Part shown: positions 24,155 to 36,820 of the stretch, in pieces
Position numbering within the stretch: the stretch's first letter is position 1
Layout: each line of letters starts with the position of its first letter
NCBI GenBank assembly: GCA_946699065.1
Contig: CAMPDV010001450.1
Location: 1 to 64,000, forward strand
Source of the DNA: Loxodes magnus
Taxonomy: Eukaryota > Ciliophora > Karyorelictea > Loxodida > Loxodidae
Direction: 5' to 3'
Length of the DNA: 64,000 bases
The notes under the pieces: model-generated
Database searches by the model: none
Told to the model about the DNA's origin: nothing
The model's input: only the letters and a program-made list of their open reading frames with translations
Translations under genes and position numbers: made by a program

Positions 24155-27100
24155 TTTATAATAAAGTTGGGTAGACGGCGAATTTAAATGGATTTAAATA
24201 TAAAAAGTGGTATTAATTGAAATAAAATGGAGTAATTTACAAGATAATAAAAATGTCTGATTATATCCTATTTATAGTTAATTTCCTTTATTAAAGCTAT
24301 CTAACCTTGATATCTATTCTTCAACTTTATGTTTTAGAATATTTTGTAAATTTGATTTTGAACATTCTCTAGTATAGAGTAACGGAAATATATCTCTAGA
24401 TAGAATTTTAAGTTATATTTACAATAGAAAATTATAGATTATTTGTGTAAAAGTGAAAGAGCTTAATGAAAAATGATAGAGTTATAAAATATCTTGGCGA
24501 TTATTATACTGCATTTCATTAAGCAACATGCATAATTTATTAATTTCTATCATCTTCCATTATTTAAATCAAAGTAGAACGATTTTAGAGCTAGTGATAT
24601 GTTTTAAAACTTAGTTTCTTCCTGAACTAAATCCAAGTCAAGAAATAAGCTTCAAATTAAGCTATTAATTATAAAGCAACAAAAATATTACCTTTCTTTA
24701 TACTTATTTCATAATTCTCAAGCTATATTCATTTAAGGGATAAATACCTTTATGACATATTTATGGATTTTTACAAGGATTATATGATGAAATATGACCA
24801 ACAGCTTAACAATAAAATAAATCCTAGGAAGAAATATCAATTAATTAAATCTTTAACTATTAAACACGAAAAAAGACTTAGGAGAGAATTAAGATATTGC
24901 TGATAAATAGAAGGAGTAGCATCCAATTATTATCTTAGTTAATTAATTAAATTATTGATAAAACTTATTACAAAGCTCATAAAATGTAAAATTAGACAGA
25001 GATAAAAGAGGAAAAAGTTAAATTTAAATTTATTTTCTTTTGTGTGAATAAATTAAGAACTAGAATTAAAAGAAGAGAGATAAATAAATTATAATTCTTA
25101 AGATAAGAAACTTAGTAAGAGCTAGTACTACAGAATTTGAAATTTTATCTTAAAATTTTTTTTCATGTTTTTACGCCTTTTAAATCTTTTTAAAAAGAAC
25201 TGGAGCTTGAGAAAAAATAATTTCATCATGCTAATAAGATTAGATAGAAAATAAACAAGCAGCTCACATAAGAGTAAATAATGGTCTAATACAAATGAAG
25301 ATAAATTTTTATTCCTCAAAGATAATAAAAATAATGAAATAGTATAAAATAAGCAAGGAGAATCTACCTTAAGATTTAATAAAATTGTTATAATGATAAA
25401 TGAATTTAGGTAAAATACTTGAAAAACTTATATCTAAAAAATTAAAAAATTTCTTTATGTAAAAATTAATAAAAAATGTCGCTTAAAATCAAGAGAGATT
25501 AAGTTAAGAATCCTAAAATAAAGAATTATTTTTAAATTTATAAAACTTTAAGCTGAACACGACTTTATCATATTACTTCGCTAGTTCTCTCTAGAATTAG
25601 AGTATCTTTCAAACCTTACTTTTTTTTAATTATGTTTTTTAATAAAAATACTTGACTTTTGTCATATAAAAATCAAGGTAAAGAAAACAGGAAATAGAGA
25701 AGTCTATGTATTCAAGTTTCAAAATAAATTGAACTTACTTTCTTCCACTAATTTATCTTTGGAATTTATATTTTACCCAAGCGTTATTAATTGAATCTAA
25801 AATATGATTTAAGAAAAATTAAAGGGCAAGCAAAGTATTTTAAGTGGCTATAACATATAAGCTCCTAAATATAATATTAATTTTCTTAATCTTCTTATAA
25901 TCTTGCATTGCTTTCAATTATTATTCTCTCATACTTCATCTGGGCTTAAAGATAATTCTAGCTTTGACATCTTTTTTTAAAGAATAAATTTCATTTTTTC
26001 ACATTTTTTTAATTCTCTTGCAACTATTAATTTCAGAGACTGAGTTGATTAAGTTTTTGGGCAGAATGAAATACCTCAAAATTACCTTATAGATAATAAA
26101 ATCTAATTGAAATTGTTTAGCAATTACTAAATCTCAAAGTTTAAAAACTGTAAGATTAAAGATTATATTGGAAGCAAAGATAAAGCAATAAAATTTTAAT
26201 TAAAGAACATTTATCATTGAAAGTCTGATAAATACTTATATAGAAATTTATAAACTTTATACTTGAGATTAAATTACAATCATATCTTGAATGAAAATTA
26301 TTAAAAAATAAATTAATAATTATCATTTTAATTTTTGGTTTACACCTGGTTTTTTAAATAAATTTTTGATTTCATCTCTTTTATTAGATAAACTTTTTCT
26401 GTCAAATATTCATTTCGCTTCTACGATTAAATCAGATCTTAGATTTCGTTGTCTTTTCTTTTGAATTTTCCTTAAATAATTTTTAAATTATGTTTTTTCT
26501 ACTTTCGTTTTAAATTAAATTACTTTCCGAAATTTCCTTTACTTTTATCTTAAGTTTTTGGAATTAATAGTTAATATAATTTTGCTACATTTATCTAAAT
26601 TATTAATATTCAATTTAATTCAAAAGGAAAGAAAAATTTATTTAAAGTTATAATTGGTTTTGTATGAAGTTATTTTTGTTATTCTTCAATTAAAATGCAC
26701 TTAAATATTTAAAAAATCAGCATTTTTTAGTTGTTATTTGAAAACTTATTTAGTTTCTCCTATTATTTAAATAGCAATCTATCTATCTTCGGCTTATCTA
26801 CATCTGATTCGATTGTGAATTATCATTAAGCTTTATAAGATTAACACTTCATCAAGTTTTTAAGAAAATTAGTTAATTATGATTTGGTTATTTTTACTTT
26901 TTAGCATATAATCGAATTCACTCAAAGTAATAATGATTTTATCTTCTATTAATTTGGAAGGATTTAATTATTTATCAAAGGAAAGAATTACTTAAATATC
27001 TCTGTTTTATATTTTAATTCTCTATTTCACTATTAAATTTCTTACATACTTAAGAGCTATGAAAATAAGATATTAGATTAAAATTTAAATAAGCAGGCCT

Positions 27101-30100
27101 CTTATTTTTAAGAATTATCACTTATTTATTCTAGACAATTATTCAGATTATTTATAAAGTTGTAAATCTGAAAGATTTAACGATGAATTTAAATAACTAA
27201 CTTACTAAGTTTCTTTAGTTTTACTTGCTTACACAATTTATTAGCCAGTTTGTCATGCTTTCAAGTAAAAATTGATAATATTTTCTTTACTTTTAGCGAT
27301 GCTTGGAATTTATTATTTCTCTATATTATTTGTCTGGCAAAAGCTTTTCATTTATAATATATTTTACCTAACTTAATTTAAAATCCTTAGCCAACTAAAT
27401 ACAATTATCTCTTGTTAAAAGAGGGATAATTAATATAGTTAAACTTTTAACTTTCTTTAATTGAATTTAGAAGGTATCCTACTAATAGAACTTTCATTCT
27501 AATTCAAAAAGTGTTAAATAAATAATTTAAGAATAGAATAATAAAAAAGGCGACATTTAAGAATGATTAGTTAAAGGAGAAAATCAAATTCTTCATGCAA
27601 CTTAAAAGCTAAAGATAGAAGTTAAAGAAAATGAAGAATTATAAAATTAAAATTAGTCATTTTTTAATTTTAGCAAAAGAATATCATTAACTATTTATAA
27701 TAAATTACACTTACAATGGACCAATATCCAAGAAAATAACTTAAATATATTTTTATTAAGAGACAGAGAAATCAATTAAATAAAATTTAATAAAATAATG
27801 AGCTTTGTCTAGGTATTTAGGTGAAAATTAAATAGCTAAAGAAAGGTAAAAATTCTAAAAAGCATAAAGGTATTAAAATAAATCAAATTTTAACTTTAAG
27901 ATAATTTGATTATAAGTAAGGATTTATATGCTTCACATTTCTTAAGCAGTGAACAATATTTTAAAAATTTAGTTTTTCTAGAAGTAATAGAGCAGGGTTA
28001 TTATAAATTACTTATAAAATCAAAACTCTTTCTTGATGAAATATTAATACAATCATACTTTGATTATTTGCTTCAACTTATTTTAAAAAATACTTCGAAT
28101 TAGATGAATATTTGCAATATAATTTATTTAAAGTTTTATCTAAATTAATTTATACCAATATCTAATTTGAGCTTGGTATAACGACTTAAAAGTAAGAAAA
28201 ATTAATTAAGTTTCAAATCAAAATCAATTAGCATTTCTATTTTTCTTTATTTCCTTATAATTGCATGGAGTTATAATTTTTTATATGCTACTATCTAAAC
28301 AAATAAATTAGAATCTTATTCTTTAATCAAATTTATTTTCCTGCTTATTCAAAGTCTTTCTGATTCATTTTATTTTAAAGGAATTTATCATAAAACCTAA
28401 AAATTTTATTTATTCGCTATATAGCTTAATATTATTTTATCTTTTAAGTGCTTCTCCTTTATTTCCACTATTATATTAAACAATTGGGGAGTGAAAAAAA
28501 TCCGATTCTTTCGTAAAAATAATTTCCAATACTTTATTTACTGTTTTTAGATGCTCTATCCTTTTAGTATTAAGAATAGTTGAATATTCCTAATTGAATG
28601 CTTGATATATTTATATAATATAAATCTTCGATTCTTATACTTATTTTTAAAAGATGTATATCAAATAAAGGTAAATATATTTAGTGTTGATATTAGCCTT
28701 CTGCTGCTTTTATTCTTAATAAGCAAGAGTAATAATTAGAAAATGCTTTTCAAAAGATTAACTCTATTTCTTATTTTTAAGGTTTAGAAACTATTATCAA
28801 TAGCTTGCTAGATAAGATAATATTCTTAAAATCTTACATTCTTTAATTAAAATAAAAGCGAGGATTCGTACTTTGTCTTTTTGAAGTGATTTATTATATT
28901 TATCGTTTATAGATTTTAAAAGGACTTTAATAAACTAGACTGCTTATGATTATAATTTAATATAATTGGCATAACTAAGAATTGGTTGCAATATTTTAAT
29001 TATATGTCAGATATGATGTTATTTAAGTCTTAACAATGTAATTAATTTCTTAATAAGGGGATATAGGCTCTAGATATCTTTCTCCGTTATATTTACTTTG
29101 ATATTTCTAATTTATTTAATTTCTAATTTAAGCATTTTTATTAATTTTATTCTTAAATCATTTTTACTCTTTTAGAGAAATTTGGATTTTTTAAATCTGA
29201 AATAATTTACTCTTGTAAGACAATGGATAGAATAGTAGAACTTATAGCTTTAATGAAGTTTAGTGTAAAAGAATTAAATGGTAGATATAATGCAGATTGC
29301 TTAAGCTTTAATATAGCAACATTGCAAGTAATTTATTCGCTTGGATAAATATAAATTCATTCTAAAACTTAAATTTTCCCTTAAATTAACATTCCAACAT
29401 CTCAACTTAAAAGTTGACTTATTCTAGTAAGTATAGCAGCATAGCTCAAAACTAAAATTAAAGATAAGTATTTCTATCTTAAGCACTAAAGTAAAGGAAT
29501 TGAGTATAAACAAATAATACAAATAATATCACTCTTTCATAAGAAATACACTTAGTTCTTTTAATTATATACAAATCTAATAATTTTATAAATGATGCTA
29601 ATGCTAAATAGAAAAGCAGAGTCTCAACCATTTAAGATTATAAGTATATTATCATATTTCTAAAGATAGGAACTATAAATGATTTTTATGGTTGTAAAGA
29701 TATAATTAATTAAGCTTTATAACTTTAGTCCTCATGAAATAACAAAGAACTTAGAAATGGATTAGTTTATATTTTAATATACCTCTTTTAATCCATTTAA
29801 TCAGATAATTTTCTTTGTTTAGGCTTATAAATAAAAGAAACTTTAGGTATTATATATCATTGCTACGTACTGTTTATTATGAAACAGAGCTATACAATTA
29901 CTTATAAAATACACTATAATCAGTCTATTCATAATTATTAAGGAAGAATAAATAACAATGATAGTGGTAATTAAAGCTAAAGTTTACGTTTTCAATTAAA
30001 CAATCCTTTTAATAACCAGGTTGGCTAAGAATAAAGAATAAATTAGTAATTTTTGCTCTAGCTAATGAAGCATATAATTATATGAGTTTTTAGTAAATCA

Positions 30101-30584
30101 TAACAAATAAAGAACTTCTAACTTTTAGATAGATTGTAAGCAAATCAATATTAATAAGTTAATTTTGCTAATTTCTTTATTAATTGCATGTATGCTATAT
30201 ACTAGAAAAATTCATTCTTTCTAGGTTAGAGAATTTTTTAATTTAATAATAGATATAAAATAATATTAAGTTCATAAGCTTAGTTATACATTAAATAATA
30301 AATACTCATAATGATAACTCCTTTGAGGTAAAATTATTCAATAAATCCATAATTAAGAAATAACTAAACTATTATTATATCTTAGGAACAAAAGCTTTTA
30401 CAAATAAAATGATTAATGAGCTTCTTTTAGCAAACCCTAATATCTTAGCTCTAATGTTTTAATTAAGAAATATTTTAATATATTAATTATCCCTTGATTA
30501 TTAGTATACTTATATAATAATTTAATAATTTTTAGCTAACAAGATTAAATTTAAAAATATAAAAGATATTTCGATTTTATTAGT
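24155..30584. other. long AT-rich stretch, no supported gene
   Basis: About 6.4 kb upstream of the receptor gene. Frames can be read on both strands for hundreds of codons because the code closes almost none, for example 26323-27351 minus and 27543-30300 plus. They overlap on opposite strands, are poor in G-starting codons and match no family I know, so none is called. No RNA gene was recognised. Confidence 0.45.
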
Positions 30585-31060
30585 TTGTTATGATAAAAAA
30601 TTTAATGTTCAGATACCTTTATCAGTATAAATGTTATACAATTTTGAGAATTCTTTAGTTCCTTTATTTTTGACTGTAAAAATTACTATAAAACTTATTG
30701 CAGCCAAAGAAATACCTTTACTAATTTCTTCACAGAGTAATAGTTATCTGTCTATAAATATCCTTTGAAATTATTATTCCATATAATTCGTAAATTAAGT
30801 TAAAATTTGGATTTCTATATGAAGTATTTACTAGATTAGCTTTGCTCTACTCTATTACAGCTAAATCTTCATTTTGATAATTTTTAGGAAATTAACTAAT
30901 TCTTTCAAATCTGATGAAAGAACTTCCGATGCTTTAATTATTTTTGCTTTAATCCCATATTCCAATAGCATAATCTTAATATAGAATCCTTTTCCATTTT
31001 ATAGATTTCTTAAATTAATTAATTTTAGTCTTAGATTAATAACTAAGATTAAATGTGCAA
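30585..31060 (-). pseudogene. USP remnant, third copy
   Basis: The minus strand reads LIYELYGIIIS and, after it, RNQQRYFFGCNKF, aligning with YELYGVIIHKG and RNQQWYFFDDDKF of the USP domain at 19044-24154. The catalytic-His segment (GHYVCYAK) is destroyed and the aspartate-rich motif is degraded. Similarity reaches back to the segment just before the catalytic-His block (about 31060) and then disappears. It lies directly downstream of the SLC44-like gene. A dead fragment of the same duplicated family. Confidence 0.55.
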
Positions 31061-31623
31061 AACTTAATTAGATAGTTAGAAATACGTAATTGTTCTAATT
31101 TATTCTATCCATAGTTCTTATGTGAGTTATACTTAGCTTAGTTAATTGTTATAAGAGTGTAAGTCAACAAATTTATATAATATACCTATATTAACCTTTT
31201 GTATATAGTTAGTTTGAATATAAATGGGTAAGGTAGTTTTATTAATTATAACTTAAACATTTGACTTTCCTTTATATTATACCAATACTTAGTGTAAATT
31301 ATTTAAAATTAAGACTTAATTAAAACATGTTAATTTAACATTTCATTTCTTAAATAGAGGCTACTTCTCAACTAGTTTGTCTGTCTTATCTTCTATGCTA
31401 TGATATTTTAATTATTTCTTCTTTATTTTTCTTCCTTAACTGCTCGTTTGTTATTAGCATTTTTCATGAAATCATGTAAGTTTGAAGGTATCTATTCATT
31501 TAATTATTACTTATTCTAGCTTTCTAATTTATCTATTATATAGCACTACATCATAGTATCAGCTCCAGTGCCTAACAAATTAAAGAAAGAAGACGAAATC
31601 ACTAAAGCCATAACTAAGAATAT

Positions 31624-31642
31624 CTAAGTATAAAATACTTAC
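31624..31642 (-). other. candidate 19-nt intron in the SLC44-like gene
   Basis: Minus-strand sequence GTAAGTATTTTATACTTAG. Its removal joins YPAVNII to IFLVMALVISSSFFNLLG and restores the frame into the conserved GADTMMQCY segment. It has the strong donor GTAAGT and acceptor TAG. Confidence 0.65.
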
Positions 31643-32114
31643 AATAATATTAACAGCTGGATATTCTACATTTTCTGAAAAATCTGATATGAAGTAAATT
31701 TTAACTGCCAGACTCACCGCAAACTACAAAAAGCTTTCCAATAAATTAAAGTATTTGCTCTAGTCCTTAAACATTAAATAATTATCTAGTGCTTTATAAA
31801 ATTAATTTTAAGGAATCTTATCCTACCTAACAATTAGAAGCACTGAATATTCCTGCTTAAATATAAGCCCCTTTATTGCAGTAGTTTAAAAAGCAACTAC
31901 TTTAGATTATTTTTTTCTCTTCTTCTCTCTTTTGTGTACAGCACATACTTCTATCAAAAAAGCACTAAAAGAATCTGAATACTTAATGAAAAACAGAGCC
32001 CAAAGCAACTGTACTCATTTATCTAATGTACCATCTGCATGAATATAAATATAGCTAGAAGCTTTTTATTTTATCCTCTTCTTCTGTATAGTACTACTGT
32101 ACTAAACAACTCGC

Positions 32115-32129
32115 TATGATAAACATAAT
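32115..32129. repeat. target-site duplication, copy 1 (15 bp)
   Basis: TATGATAAACATAAT, repeated exactly at 32948-32962, flanking the 818-bp insertion in the SLC44-like gene. Deleting the insert and one copy rejoins the transporter frame. Confidence 0.9.
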
Positions 32130-32947
32130 AATAATAATAATGTAAACTAAATGTTAAGAGTTTTGGAGTTCTTCGGGATTCCAACCGATTTCGCTCTGCC
32201 TTTTTTTTAACGTGGATGTATACCACGGCCTTTTTTTGAATGTGGGTGGCTACCACAATGAATTTTCCATGTTACCACTAAATAATTTCTATTTATAAAT
32301 TCCTGAGTCGGTTATTCAAAGTTTGTTTAACATCCTTCATGTTTTTATTTCTTCTCTTTTTTACAATTTTTATCATTTTTAACAATTTTTTAATAAGTGA
32401 TATTTCGACCTACAACATCAGCAATTTTTTGTCTATTTTTTTTATTCAACTAAGACAAAACTAATTTTTCTATTTGTTCTATTCTTTTAATTAAACTTTT
32501 ATCAACATTTTATTCTATATTTATTTCTTAATCTTTTGCTTAAGAAGGGAGGACTTCAATACTCATATTTACCCCTTGCTTGAAATTATTTTAAGACTGA
32601 GTATAGAGCTATTGTTCTGTCACAATATTGTTTTATATAAGCTATTTCCTAAGAATTAATAGTTCGTTATTTTGATCCTCAATGTTATTCATAAGCTCTC
32701 TAATTCTTTCTCCTTGATTATATGTTTCTTCTTCATATTTAGAAATTAATTTTTTCATCTTTTCCATTTCAATTGAAAACGAAGTGCTCTCATTAACTTG
32801 TCCAACCATTACTTTGCCTTCTGAAGAGGAGCTTGATAAGTGTTCCATTGATTTCTACTTCTTCTCTAGTTCTTTGTTAGCTCTTCTTCTTGCGTTCCTT
32901 GCCTAATTTTTAGATAGTCGAATATTCTATTCCATTTCCATTTTTTT
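32130..32947 (-). mobile_element. 818-bp non-LTR-type retroelement insertion
   Basis: Bounded by a 15-bp target-site duplication. In minus orientation it starts a few bases before an ATG and ends in a run of about five ATT repeats at the 3' junction, as in some non-LTR elements and SINEs. The 3' part is GC-richer and holds two short hairpins (GTGGTAGCCACCCAC and GTGGTATACATCCAC) and GGTTGGAATCCC, which resembles a tRNA T-arm/B box. No reverse transcriptase is inside, so it must have been mobilised in trans. It does not share the 3' motif of the 38330-41400 element. Confidence 0.75.
32131..32941 (-). CDS. bZIP-like coiled-coil protein in the inserted element
   Basis: ATG at 32941 opens a frame with no TGA through to the end of the element (about 270 codons). 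It starts with a basic segment, RLSKNQARNARRRANKELEK, compatible with a bZIP basic region (Asn-x7-Arg). A Ser-rich stretch and a coiled coil (MEKMKKLISKYEEE, IRELMNNIEDQNNELLI) follow. The C terminus is basic (KKGRGIHPRQKKGRAK). It covers nearly the whole insertion, so the protein is probably the element's own ORF1-like factor rather than a captured gene. An alternative is a host transcription-factor mRNA retrotransposed as a processed copy. Confidence 0.5.
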
Positions 32948-32962
32948 TATGATAAACATAAT
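32948..32962. repeat. target-site duplication, copy 2 (15 bp)
   Basis: Exact second copy of TATGATAAACATAAT, next to the 5' end of the inserted element (minus-strand orientation). Confidence 0.9.
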
Positions 32963-34069
32963 TTATTCTAAAATAAATGAAAGAATCCTGGCATCAATTA
33001 TTGTTAATATTACTATTTATGTTCTAGCTATTTCGTCATGTTTAAATTAAATTGGATTGCTTTATCTTTTACTATAGTTCCCTATGAATGTAGTAGCACA
33101 ACCGTAAAGAGCCAAATAAAAGTTAATACTATTAAAAATAAAGTTAGTGGTGTTGATAAGAGAGTAAACAGTACTTGAAAGATAAATGTTGAAATTTAAT
33201 CTAAAACACACGAGCTTCTCTTAATTTCAAGCATTCAGAATGCTATCACTATGCAATAAACAACAAAAGCAATAAGAAAAATTATTCCCAAAGCTAAACA
33301 TTATGTCTATGATTCTTAACTGTTGTCTTGTGTAGCTTGATAAATAAAAAATCCTCCCAATAATATAAGAAAGCATCCAATGGCAAAGATGACTGTTCAG
33401 ATGAAGCAACCACAACATATTTTTATTGAAACAAACATAATAATGAGAGTCCTAAAGCAACCTTTAAGACATTCATTACTAAATCTCATGATTATTCAAA
33501 TTCAGCAATAAAATCCTCAAAAGTATTTTCAGAAGTTGATTTTTTATCTGGAAAATATATTTCTTCTTCTTTTTTGAGAGGATCCTCTACACAGTTCTAA
33601 TGTTTTCAATCTTGTTAACTTGGATATGTAAAAGGTAAGTCAAAAGTAAAGTTTTCTCTTTATAATGTTCTATTATAGAATGGTATTCCTTTAATCAATC
33701 CATAAAAATTGTAATTGCAAAAAAGGGATTTGTATAGCAAGAAACGCTTGATTACCATTCTTAAGGACATTTCCTTACGCAGATTTAATAATGCTCTTCC
33801 TTTCCTTGTGGTGTTGACCTAAACATATAGTGATAATCTTATCTTTCATGTACTCCAAAATAAAACCATTCTGAATTCAATGAATGGAACTCTTCATCGA
33901 TGTTTGCATTTATGTAGCCATACACTGTAAAGAATAATTGATTAATAATCATTAAGGATATAAATTATTTCTATTTATATATTATCTTAAATCTAATAAA
34001 GAATAAACGCTTTAAAGAGAGACTCATGGCTTGTAAATATTTGGAGTGATAAAGAAATGTTTAATTTAT

Positions 34070-35480
34070 ATAAATTCAAAAAATGATTCAACTATTTTAA
34101 TTTCCGGCTTAACTATGAAAATAAATGTTTAAAAAGAGTTTAAAGATTAAAAGTCTCAAAACTTAAAAACTAGCTAAGGTTCTTTTAACTTAAAGTCTAT
34201 CGTTTGTGAATTTTGTTAAATTTCTTTTTCTCCATCTAAAATTTTAAATTTGCTAAATTTTTATTTTAGATTCTAAAATAAGTATTATGTATTCCAGCCT
34301 TAAAACATTTTAAAATCAGTCTTTAATACTCTAAGGCTTTTATAAGCAGGATAATAGTTTCCTTTATTATCTTAAATAGGAAATTTCTAATTTAGGCTTT
34401 TTTTCACTTACCTTAGATCTAAGGACCTCAAGCTATAGCAATCAGTTAGGATAGAAATAATTTCTTCATTAGTCAAGTTTCATTCTGAAAGTCTTAAACT
34501 TCTAAGATTTTTGATTTGAGAAAAAGTAGATTTTTGGTTTCTATCATTTATTATTTAAAATCCACTAAAATATAGAGATAAATTATTTTTTTAAGTTAGA
34601 TAAAGAACATTTAGTTCTCAATGGATATATTACTGATATTAGAAAGTAGTATTGATTAGAGATTTTTACACATATGGAAGATAAGAGGTAAAAGTCTAAT
34701 CAGTTAATTGTTTCATATCGATTAAGTAAATCGAAGTATATCTCTATCCATAAGAACCTATCTATAAAAGAGCTGAGTATGTAAGCTAGGCTAAGTTTTC
34801 TAAATGTAAAGCTTAAAGGTTAGGAACATTTTGTAATAGAAGTAATAAATTGCTATCATTGAAATCTAGACAGTTGGATATCCCTAAAAACTTAAGTTAT
34901 GTAAACTAATATCCAAAAAAGGATTCAAAAGATTTTTGACTGAAGTTTCCTATCAATTTTAGATTTTAAAGTTTATTATTTCTAACTGTGTCTAATATTA
35001 ATTAAGCTGATCCATGCTGAGAAGAGTTGATTTTAGTAATATTAGGGCATAATTTTATGAGGAAATCTTCTTGAGTAGTTTGAAAACTTAACTCTTAAAT
35101 GAAAGTTCCTTTATTTACTAAATAATCCCTTATAAAGTTGCTGTTAAGATATATTCCTTTTAATTTTATTATTTTTAAATTCGAATCTAAGCAAATCCCG
35201 TTTAAGAAAGATCCAGACAAGTTCTATTTGCTGAATTTATCGCTCTAATTTAAGGGATAAATTGCCTCTATACTTATTAAATCTTTCAAGTAGAAGAAAT
35301 CTTTATCACTTAATACTCCCTAAAGTAGAAGACATTTTAGGTTTAAAAGAGAAATAAGGATTGGCATTTAGAACTATTTGACTAAAAAATCAGATTAAAT
35401 TCTTACATCAAATAGAATCTTTCAGTCTGTAAATTTTTTAAAAGCCTGAATAAAATATAAATAGAAAACTTTATTTAACT
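34070..35480 (-). pseudogene. leucine-rich-repeat protein, diverged central copy
   Basis: Third copy of the LRR gene in the arms. The minus strand reads NVPNLQALHLENLAQL, then WELNVLYLTQKNNLSLYF and IKNLRSLRLSEWNLT, the last two with TGA at the Trp. Here the frame through NCLDFNDSNLLLLLQNVPNL is intact where both arm copies carry a one-base indel, so this copy shows the ancestral sequence. Other indels seem present toward the C terminus (after LRSLDLRQ). Adjacent to the SLC44-like gene, same strand. Confidence 0.55.
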
Positions 35481-35561
35481 TTAGTCAATTAATCTCTAAG
35501 AAAACTAACTTAAATCCAAAGTTAAATTTTTTATATGTGCCATAGCTGTTTATTTCAGTAA

Positions 35562-36670
35562 TCACTCTAATTTATTATTCAAATGTTTATCTTACTTTAT
35601 TTCTATTTTATCAAACTTGTAATTCAACTAATTTGCATATTTAATATAACTTACTTATTGTCCTTTTATTTAAGTATTTACAAGCTTCATTTAAAATATT
35701 TCTATTTTTCCAAAAAGATTTATAAATTTAACTTTGTTATGAGAAACTTTAAAAGAATATTGATCTTTCCGTTTCAATTACATTTTTGTAGTCTTACTAT
35801 TATTTATCTATGAAATTGTTATTTTTATTTTTTCATTAAATATAAGCTTATTAAATTTATTTTCCATCTAAAATTTAATCTCCTAGGTTTTAAAACTTTC
35901 CATCTCCCATTTTTTAATTATTTATTCAAAGACCTTCGTGTTAGCAACCATTCGTTCACTTACGACTTCTATATCCATGTTGAAATAGTCATTTATTATG
36001 AAGTAAACTAAGTAGTTATGAACGTCAAAGTATTCGAATTAATTTTTTGCTTAGATAGGAATTTTAATGCCTTAGAATATTCGTTCCCTGGATTACACGA
36101 ATTGCTTATATCTTTCTTAATTGTTGAAGACCAAATAAATATTTCGTTTTATTTAACAATGAATTTGGTAACTGCTTGTCGTACTCGCTCCATATTTGAT
36201 TTTTAAATATTTGTATCACTTCTTGGTCTTTGGCCTATTTCTCTACTAAATCAGTGCTTTCCAGATAGTGGTTAAAATAAGCTGCATCCTCCATATCTGA
36301 TAGATCATCATAGGCAATTTAGTAGACTCTTACTATTTAGACTTCAGGGTTGTTGACTGAAATAAGTTACTCATTCTTTTGATAAATTATTGCTTATGTT
36401 GTTTGCTTTTTTGCCACTTTATTCTTTTCTTATTTTATGCTTCTCCTTTTAGTGAAGTCCGTCCAATCATAGAATATTGATATCCTTTTTCTGTTGAGCA
36501 AATAATTATTTAATGTTCATTCGATCAGTGAAATTGGCTCTGTGTAGTCTGAGTGCTTATGTTATGAGTCTGATTTCCATTCGTAATAAAGAAGGTTGGG
36601 CTAATTAAAGCGAAGACGTGGAAATAGAAAGTGCCTGAGGTTTTCTCTCCTACTTTGAGGAGGTGATATA
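35562..36670 (-). pseudogene. unknown protein with one frameshift
   Basis: About 365 residues with strongly protein-like composition but no family I recognise: NQPNLLYYEWKSDSQHKHSD, KRISIFYDWTDF, IAYDDLSDMEDAAYFNHYLE, IFKNQIWSEYDKQLP, then, after a one-base frame change near 36115, RYKQFVQSRERIFQGIKIPI, VHNYLVYFIINDYFNMDIEV and KVKFINLFGKIEIF. One TGA falls at a Trp-like place (SLIE-W-TLNNYLL); five other Trp are TGG. It ends in TGA at 35562-35564. The start is uncertain, with no good ATG upstream. Its neighbours are a retroelement cluster, so it may be an element protein, but no motif shows this. Confidence 0.45.
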
Positions 36671-36820
36671 AAAACTCTTCTGGAAGCTAACTATTTTTAA
36701 TATATATAATAATATTTTATAATAAAATTTAAAGGCACCAAATATATTACTTTGCTAGTAATAAGAACAAACAAATTTTAAATTAGGATATTTTACGGAT
36801 ATATTAAGTTGAGAAAACTC

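Larger units (their letters stand above)
31340..34027 (-). pseudogene. choline-transporter-like (SLC44/CTL) gene, disrupted
   Basis: ATG at 34027. The N-terminal part reads VYGYINANIDEEFH, then STPQGKEEHYQICVRKCP (a Cys-rich outer loop typical of CTL proteins), then membrane segments (CFIWTVIFAIGCFLILLGGF, FQVLFTLLSTPLTLFLIVL). After an 818-bp insertion it continues HADGTLDKWVQLLWALFF, GAYIQAGIFSASNC, LQFIGKLFVVC, YPAVNII and SSFFNLLGTGADTMMQCYII, matching the conserved C-terminal half of SLC44. Three further frame changes (near 33430, 31880 and 31700) and the insertion make it a pseudogene. A 19-nt intron fits at 31624-31642. SLC44 proteins are multi-pass choline-type transporters. Confidence 0.7.

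Noticed and set aside
26323-27351. A 342-codon minus-strand frame starting at an ATG and ending TGA TAA, with five internal TGAs
   Set aside because: With almost no closing codons such frames are expected by chance. G-starting codons are only slightly above background, no motif was recognised, and the opposite strand is equally open.
27543-30300. A plus-strand frame open for about 900 codons, hydrophobic
   Set aside because: The composition (Phe, Ile, Leu, Lys, Tyr; few Gly, Ala, Asp, Glu) is what random T-rich DNA gives under this code. No family features.
31690-31715. A 13-nt intron (GTGAGTCTGGCAG) in the SLC44-like gene
   Set aside because: It would restore the frame, but 13 nt is shorter than known spliceosomal introns and the gene is already a pseudogene. 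Treated as an indel.
32150-32200. tRNA gene suggested by GGTTGGAATCCC
   Set aside because: No acceptor stem, D arm or anticodon arm could be folded around it. At most a B-box-like remnant in the retroelement tail.
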